NCBI GenBank assembly: GCA_934692455.1
Contig: CAKUTY010000111.1
Span: forward strand, 1 to 5,231
Reading direction: 5' to 3'
Source of the DNA: an uncultured Erysipelotrichaceae bacterium
Lineage (GTDB): Bacteria > Bacillota_I > Bacilli_A > Erysipelotrichales > Erysipelotrichaceae
Length of the DNA stretch: 5,231 nucleotides
Position 1 is the first letter of the stretch; every line of letters begins with the position of its first letter. Below the pieces are notes generated by a model that did not search any database, had not been told where the DNA came from, and saw only the letters and a program-made list of their open reading frames with translations. The translations under genes were made by a program, and so were the position numbers. Shown here one piece after another: positions 4,669-5,231 of the stretch.

Positions 4669-5231
4669 ATGAGATTGAAAGAACTTTTGATACAGTATGA
4701 AACAGACAATGGTAAAGGCCATAATGAGGTAGCCAAGGAACTCGGTGTGTCTTTATCAACTTATTATCGTTGGTTAAATGGTGAGAGCACCATGCTTAAA
4801 AAGGGTACTATCGAGAAGCTATCTAAGGTCTTGGATTATGATATCGAAACTGTCATCATGCAAGAAGAAAGGATTAAACCGATTGCCGGTTTTGTGAAGG
4901 CTGGTTATGACTTGTTGGCTGATGAAAATATAGAAGGATATGTAGAACTTGGACAAGCTGATGCCAATAGAGGGGATTATTTTGTAAGAATTTGTGGTGA
5001 TTCAATGATAGGTTCTCACATCTATGATGGTGATTTGGTTTATGTAGCTAAGTCTGATACTGTAAGTTCTGGTCAAATTGCGGTTGTCTTAGTGGGTGAT
5101 GAAGTGACTCTTAAGAAAGTTTATTATAAGAATGACTTGATGATTCTTGAGGCTACTAATCCTGAATATGAGTCAAGGTTTTTTACTAAAGAAGAAGTTG
5201 TTGACTTACCTGTAAGAATAATGGGTATTGT
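4669..5231 (+). CDS. LexA/HdiR-like self-cleaving repressor (XRE HTH plus S24 peptidase), 3' end cut by window edge
   Basis: The frame stays open for 187 codons to the right edge. An N-terminal Cro/C1-type helix-turn-helix (about 1-62) has NEVAKELGVSLSTYYRWLNG at 19-38. It is followed by an S24/LexA-type domain. The expected self-cleavage bond is Ala78-Gly79 in IAGFVKAGYDLL. The catalytic serine is Ser112 in GDSM, and the base is Lys149 in EVTLKKVYY. The 37-residue spacing from Ser to Lys equals that of LexA (Ser119, Lys156). The end PVRIMGI matches the final conserved strand, so roughly 10-20 residues are probably missing. Such proteins repress DNA-damage genes and cleave themselves when bound to RecA filaments. 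The DNA-binding domain is XRE-type, unlike the winged helix of true LexA, as in HdiR of Lactococcus, which controls a umuC-like gene. Its divergent position from the polymerase-yolD operon supports that role. A prophage repressor is the main alternative, but no phage gene is visible. Confidence 0.9.
   Translation, partial: MRLKELLIQYETDNGKGHNEVAKELGVSLSTYYRWLNGESTMLKKGTIEKLSKVLDYDIETVIMQEERIKPIAGFVKAGYDLLADENIEGYVELGQADANRGDYFVRICGDSMIGSHIYDGDLVYVAKSDTVSSGQIAVVLVGDEVTLKKVYYKNDLMILEATNPEYESRFFTKEEVVDLPVRIMGI

Noticed and set aside
4669..5231. Prophage CI-type repressor marking an integrated phage
   Set aside because: The domain layout would allow it, but no phage structural, integrase or attachment-site sequence is visible, and the divergent polymerase-YolD operon is better explained by an HdiR-like role. 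It cannot be fully excluded from this window.
1..5231. Mollicute genetic code (TGA as Trp)
   Set aside because: All reading frames close normally with TAG or TAA, Trp is TGG throughout, and no in-frame TGA is needed to complete any gene.

Overview
The window looks like chromosomal DNA from a low-GC Gram-positive bacterium (Firmicutes/Bacillota). The base composition is AT-rich, coding is dense with gaps of at most 100 bp, and the protein families fit: a BmrA/MsbA-like ABC exporter, a YolD protein and a UvrX/YqjW-type Y-family polymerase. The standard code fits every gene (Trp is TGG, no in-frame TGA). An Erysipelotrichia-like host is my guess only; nothing in the window fixes the species.

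Layout from left to right. (1) The 5' two-thirds or so of a minus-strand DUF349 repeat protein, cut by the left edge. (2) An 83-bp gap with a weak hairpin terminator and promoter elements. (3) A complete minus-strand ABC exporter half-transporter (571 aa). (4) A 57-bp divergent promoter region. (5) A plus-strand specialised NusG paralog (187 aa, NGN plus KOW domains, LoaP-like). (6) Tail to tail with it, and overlapping it by 50 bp, a minus-strand two-gene operon: a Y-family translesion DNA polymerase (417 aa) followed by a translationally coupled YolD-family protein (113 aa). (7) A 100-bp divergent control region. (8) A plus-strand LexA/HdiR-like self-cleaving repressor (XRE helix-turn-helix plus S24 peptidase domain), cut by the right edge just before its C-terminus.

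Items 6 to 8 form a coherent DNA-damage response module. The repressor probably silences its own promoter and that of the polymerase until RecA filaments trigger its cleavage; it and the polymerase start from divergent promoters in the same 100 bp. This resembles the hdiR-umuC arrangement of lactic acid bacteria, with YolD as the accessory partner of the polymerase. Module control is inferred from domain content and layout.

The least ordinary features are these. At four gene starts a -10 element lies only 6 to 8 nt from the ATG with no Shine-Dalgarno sequence, which predicts leaderless mRNAs. Two other genes do have Shine-Dalgarno sequences. The NusG paralog is a single-gene unit whose own terminator-like hairpin lies inside its last codons and inside the antisense yolD gene. 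A 13-of-15 matching motif, TTTTGnnAATTTACT, occurs in both the polymerase promoter and the NusG-paralog promoter, hinting at shared control. No tRNA, rRNA, CRISPR array, insertion sequence or riboswitch was seen, and there is no gene-free stretch above 300 bp.
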